This document shows positions 6,410 through 6,699 of a stretch of DNA of 6,699 nucleotides, one piece after another. This stretch comes from an uncultured Pseudorhodoferax sp. (GTDB taxonomy: Bacteria; Pseudomonadota; Gammaproteobacteria; Burkholderiales; Burkholderiaceae). The notes under the pieces were generated by a model. It ran no database searches. It worked only from the letters and a program-made list of their open reading frames with translations, and was not told the origin of the DNA. The position numbers and the translations under genes are program-made. The stretch covers positions 1 through 6,699 of the forward strand of contig CAJYRH010000322.1 of assembly GCA_913776795.1 (NCBI GenBank). The letters run 5' to 3'. How positions within the stretch are numbered: the stretch's first letter is position 1; each line of letters begins with the position of its first letter.

Positions 6410-6600
6410 GTCGGGGCAGTCGCCAAGGCGGTGCCCGTGAGAAGCAAGAACAACAAGGAAGGAACAGCGAGCGCGCAGTATGCCGCCGCGTTCCATGCCC
6501 ACAGCATTGCCGTGCGGTGGGTGCACGTGCAGAACAGCGGTCAGCCTGCGTCAGATCGCAGCGCGACGCAGCAACCGGCAGACCGGGCCGACCCTGCGCA

Positions 6601-6621
6601 CTCAGCTGTGTCACAGCTGAG
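6601..6621. promoter_or_regulatory. Perfect 21-bp palindrome (10-1-10), candidate operator
   Basis: CTCAGCTGTG (6601-6610), one T, then its exact complement CACAGCTGAG (6612-6621). The symmetry ends sharply on both sides. It lies 191 bp upstream of the EF-hand start and 26 bp upstream of the Shine-Dalgarno at 6648-6654, a typical position for the operator of a dimeric regulator. It does not match the CRP spacing (TGTGA-N6-TCACA) or a LexA box. No T run follows on either strand, so an intrinsic terminator is unlikely. Confidence 0.6.
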
Positions 6622-6647
6622 ACGTGTTGCTTCCACCTGCTCCGTTG

Positions 6648-6654
6648 AAAGGAG
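6648..6654 (+). promoter_or_regulatory. Strong Shine-Dalgarno near the right edge
   Basis: AAAGGAG on the plus strand lies eight bases before GTG 6663, ideal spacing for initiation there. It is 37 bases from ATG 6692, too far to serve that start directly. It is the best ribosome site in the 290 bp at this end and argues for plus-strand translation. Confidence 0.4.
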
Positions 6655-6662
6655 CCGCCCGC

Positions 6663-6692
6663 GTGCAGGCGGTGCGTGGGGCAAGTCTTTGA
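6663..6692 (+). CDS. Possible nine-codon leader ORF
   Basis: The frame GTG CAG GCG GTG CGT GGG GCA AGT CTT TGA would give MQAVRGASL. It is preceded at ideal spacing by the AAAGGAG site at 6648-6654. Its TGA overlaps an ATG at 6692 as TGATG, the classical arrangement for re-initiation. No run of a single amino acid suggests attenuation by a particular tRNA. A nine-codon frame can easily arise by chance; the ribosome site and the stop-start junction are the only support. Confidence 0.2.
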   Translation: MQAVRGASL

Positions 6693-6699
6693 TGCTTCA
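6692..6699 (+). CDS. Possible start of a gene running off the right edge
   Basis: Only ATG CTT CA is visible, so the product is unknown. The reasons to consider it are the TGATG overlap with the mini-ORF at 6663-6692 and the palindrome and strong Shine-Dalgarno just upstream. Without the next bases it cannot be told from a chance ATG. Confidence 0.2.

Larger units (their letters stand above)
6410..6699. other. Region upstream of the EF-hand gene and before the right edge
   Basis: About 290 bp without a gene I can support in full. It contains short inverted arms TGCGTC/GACGCA (6547-6552 and 6565-6570, 12-bp spacer), a perfect palindrome at 6601-6621, a strong Shine-Dalgarno at 6648-6654 and a mini-ORF at 6663-6692, reported separately. 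I find no convincing sigma-70 promoter on either strand. The arrangement looks like a divergent regulatory region between the EF-hand gene and a gene that begins at or beyond the right edge. Confidence 0.5.

Noticed and set aside
6410..6526. Earlier start for the EF-hand protein at GTG 6526 or ATG 6496
   Set aside because: The added residues do not form a convincing signal peptide or domain, and no ribosome site is present. The protein-like composition starts at MPMPHDWQFF. This remains the least certain start in the window.
6601..6621. The palindrome as a CRP, LexA or terminator element
   Set aside because: The half-site spacing fits neither CRP nor LexA, and no T run follows on either strand.
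1..6699. tRNA, rRNA, CRISPR arrays, insertion sequences or phage genes
   Set aside because: I looked for cloverleaf-like segments, regularly spaced repeats, transposase motifs and terminal repeats on both strands and saw none.

Overview
The window is very GC-rich, strongly codon-biased DNA. By eye G+C is about two thirds; it was not computed. Gene content and protein sequences fit a betaproteobacterium of the order Burkholderiales, most likely Comamonadaceae-like. That placement rests on recalled family resemblance, not a database search.

Layout. Positions 1-3178 (minus strand) hold a tightly packed operon, read right to left: 3-methylcrotonyl-CoA carboxylase beta subunit (liuB), a DinB-superfamily protein with a GTG start, 3-methylglutaconyl-CoA hydratase (liuC), and the first 75 codons of a DUF4126-type membrane protein that runs off the left edge. 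Gaps are 7 bp, a 4-bp overlap and 13 bp. The Shine-Dalgarno sequences of the second and fourth genes overlap the stop codon of the preceding gene, so translation is probably coupled. LiuB and LiuC catalyse consecutive steps of leucine/isovalerate breakdown (3-methylcrotonyl-CoA to 3-methylglutaconyl-CoA to HMG-CoA). The biotin-carrying alpha subunit (liuD) is not in the window; it plausibly lies beyond the left edge.

Positions 3179-3601 are a 423-bp divergent intergenic region with several inverted repeats and no gene I can support. From 3602 to 4273 (plus) lies a TRIC/UPF0126 (YicG-like) membrane protein with no Shine-Dalgarno but a -10-like hexamer placed so that its mRNA could be leaderless. 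Its TGA directly abuts the TGA of the next gene on the opposite strand, and the junction is the palindrome TGATCA.

Positions 4274-6409 (minus) encode a large (about 711 aa) protein of unknown function. It has a textbook EF-hand calcium loop near the N-terminus, a second EF-like NGDG segment, a long soluble region and three C-terminal membrane helices. It is the least understood gene here. A calcium-binding membrane protein beside a TRIC-type cation channel invites, but does not prove, a functional link.

Positions 6410-6699 are a regulatory-looking region. It holds a perfect 10-1-10 palindrome (6601-6621), then a strong Shine-Dalgarno, a nine-codon mini-ORF and a TGATG junction to a possible gene that starts at 6692 and runs off the right edge.

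I see no RNA genes, insertion sequences, CRISPR arrays or phage genes. The metabolic genes are ordinary. The points worth attention are the EF-hand membrane protein, the DinB protein inside the leucine operon, and the palindrome/mini-ORF region at the right edge.
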